A DNA stretch of 33,353 bases from Fimbriimonadia bacterium (GTDB lineage Bacteria > Armatimonadota > Fimbriimonadia > Fimbriimonadales > Fimbriimonadaceae): the NCBI GenBank assembly GCA_029824475.1, contig JALGYA010000003.1:1-33353 (forward strand), given 5' to 3'. The number at the start of each line of letters is the position of its first letter. The first letter of the stretch is position 1. The notes under the pieces were generated by a model. It did not search any database, was not told the DNA's origin, and saw only the letters and a list, made by a program, of their open reading frames with translations. This document shows positions 32,818 to 33,353 of this stretch, in pieces. The position numbers and the translations under genes were made by a program.

Positions 32818-33353
32818 ATGGCGATCGAAGAGCAGCCCTGGCTAACGGAAGGCGAAGACAAAAGAGAAGCCGTAAAAGCGATGTTTGGCGACATCGCTCC
32901 CTCGTACGACCTTCTCAATTCGCTGATGTGTTTCCGCCTCCACCACCGGTGGCGACGGCTTGCCGTGGCACGTCTTGACCTCAAACCGGGCGACTCCGCG
33001 CTTGATATCTGCAGCGGAACTGGCGATTTTCTCTTCCCTCTCTTGGATGCTGTCGGGGCTGAGGGAAGAGCAGAAGGGATCGACTTTTGCCGGCCGATGC
33101 TCGACAAGGCTCAAGAGAAGCTCGGTGACAGAGCTGTCTTGACCGAAGGAGATGCCTGCGCGCTTCCTTATCAAGACAACCAGTTTGATGGAGCAGCGAT
33201 CGGCTGGGGGCTGCGCAACGTTCCCGACCAGCCCGAGGCCATCAGCGAGGCGTTCCGAGTGCTCAAGCCGGGTGCGAGGTTTGTCTGCCTCGATATGACG
33301 ACGCCAGGCAACAACCTCCAGGGTCGGGCAGCCAAATTCATGTTCCACAAGGT
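32818..33353 (+). CDS. ubiE: Demethylmenaquinone / ubiquinone methyltransferase, 3' end cut by window
   Basis: The open frame runs from ATG 32818 to the window edge (178 codons visible). The start MFGDIAPSYDLLNSLM and HHRWRR are the UbiE/MenG signature, and the SAM-binding motif LDICSGTGDFLF with GLRNVPD is conserved. The enzyme adds the ring methyl group in menaquinone or ubiquinone synthesis; in this presumed non-proteobacterial host menaquinone is more likely. GGAG lies just before the ATG. No neighbouring quinone gene is visible. Confidence 0.93.
   Translation, partial: MAIEEQPWLTEGEDKREAVKAMFGDIAPSYDLLNSLMCFRLHHRWRRLAVARLDLKPGDSALDICSGTGDFLFPLLDAVGAEGRAEGIDFCRPMLDKAQEKLGDRAVLTEGDACALPYQDNQFDGAAIGWGLRNVPDQPEAISEAFRVLKPGARFVCLDMTTPGNNLQGRAAKFMFHK

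Overview
The window is a gene-dense piece of a moderately GC-rich bacterial chromosome with no insertion sequences, phage genes, CRISPR arrays, tRNAs or rRNAs that I can see. My best guess for the host is Armatimonadota (Fimbriimonas-like). This is an inference from the mixture of genes: an Mpa/ARC-type proteasomal ATPase, a short-type adenylate kinase, paired SPFH proteins with an NfeD-like partner, DUF1573 and multihaem secreted proteins, and a secreted sulfatase/hexosaminidase cassette. No marker was compared with a database.

Layout. (1) 1-4496, minus strand: a DnaA-like AAA+ ATPase, a CBS-GGDEF diguanylate cyclase, a proteasome-type AAA ATPase and a truncated esterase, closely spaced. The DnaA-like gene is preceded by an AT-rich spacer (about 4500-4700) with a perfect inverted repeat, a candidate -10 and several DnaA-box-like 9-mers. 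(2) 4688-8667, minus: prfB (release factor 2), read through a programmed +1 frameshift, then a DUF1573 protein with a degenerate matrixin-like domain, translationally coupled to a tetrahaem protein. (3) 8815-10866, plus: a large secreted protein with its own promoter and terminator. (4) 10941-12460, minus: gap and a small membrane protein. (5) 12590-22631, minus: one long ribosomal block, rpsN-rpsH-rplF-rplR-rpsE-rpmD-rplO-secY-adk-map-infA-rpmJ-rpsM-rpsK-rpoA-rplQ-truA-rplM-rpsI. It joins the spc and alpha operons to the rplM-rpsI operon but lacks rplE upstream of rpsN and rpsD between rpsK and rpoA. (6) 22882-28513, plus: three overlapping secreted hydrolase genes (GH20 hexosaminidase, M1-like metallopeptidase, sulfatase) behind a promoter placed so close to the first ATG that the mRNA may be leaderless. 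(7) 28498-29049, minus: an isochorismatase-family hydrolase. (8) 29357-32708, minus: an NfeD-like protein and two SPFH/flotillin-like proteins, ending in a strong terminator. (9) 32818 to the end, plus: the start of ubiE/menG.

How the genes work together. The ribosomal block couples translation, protein export (secY), N-terminal Met removal (map), transcription (rpoA) and rRNA/tRNA maturation (truA). The plus-strand hydrolase cassette looks like a unit for stripping sulfate, amino sugars and peptide from an external glycoconjugate. The SPFH pair and the NfeD-like protein probably form one membrane complex. The most unusual items are the divergent DnaA paralogue with its regulatory spacer, the pair of coupled secreted proteins whose metalloenzyme domains appear to have lost their metal ligands, the orphan proteasomal ATPase, the basic-tailed IF-1 and the possible leaderless transcript.
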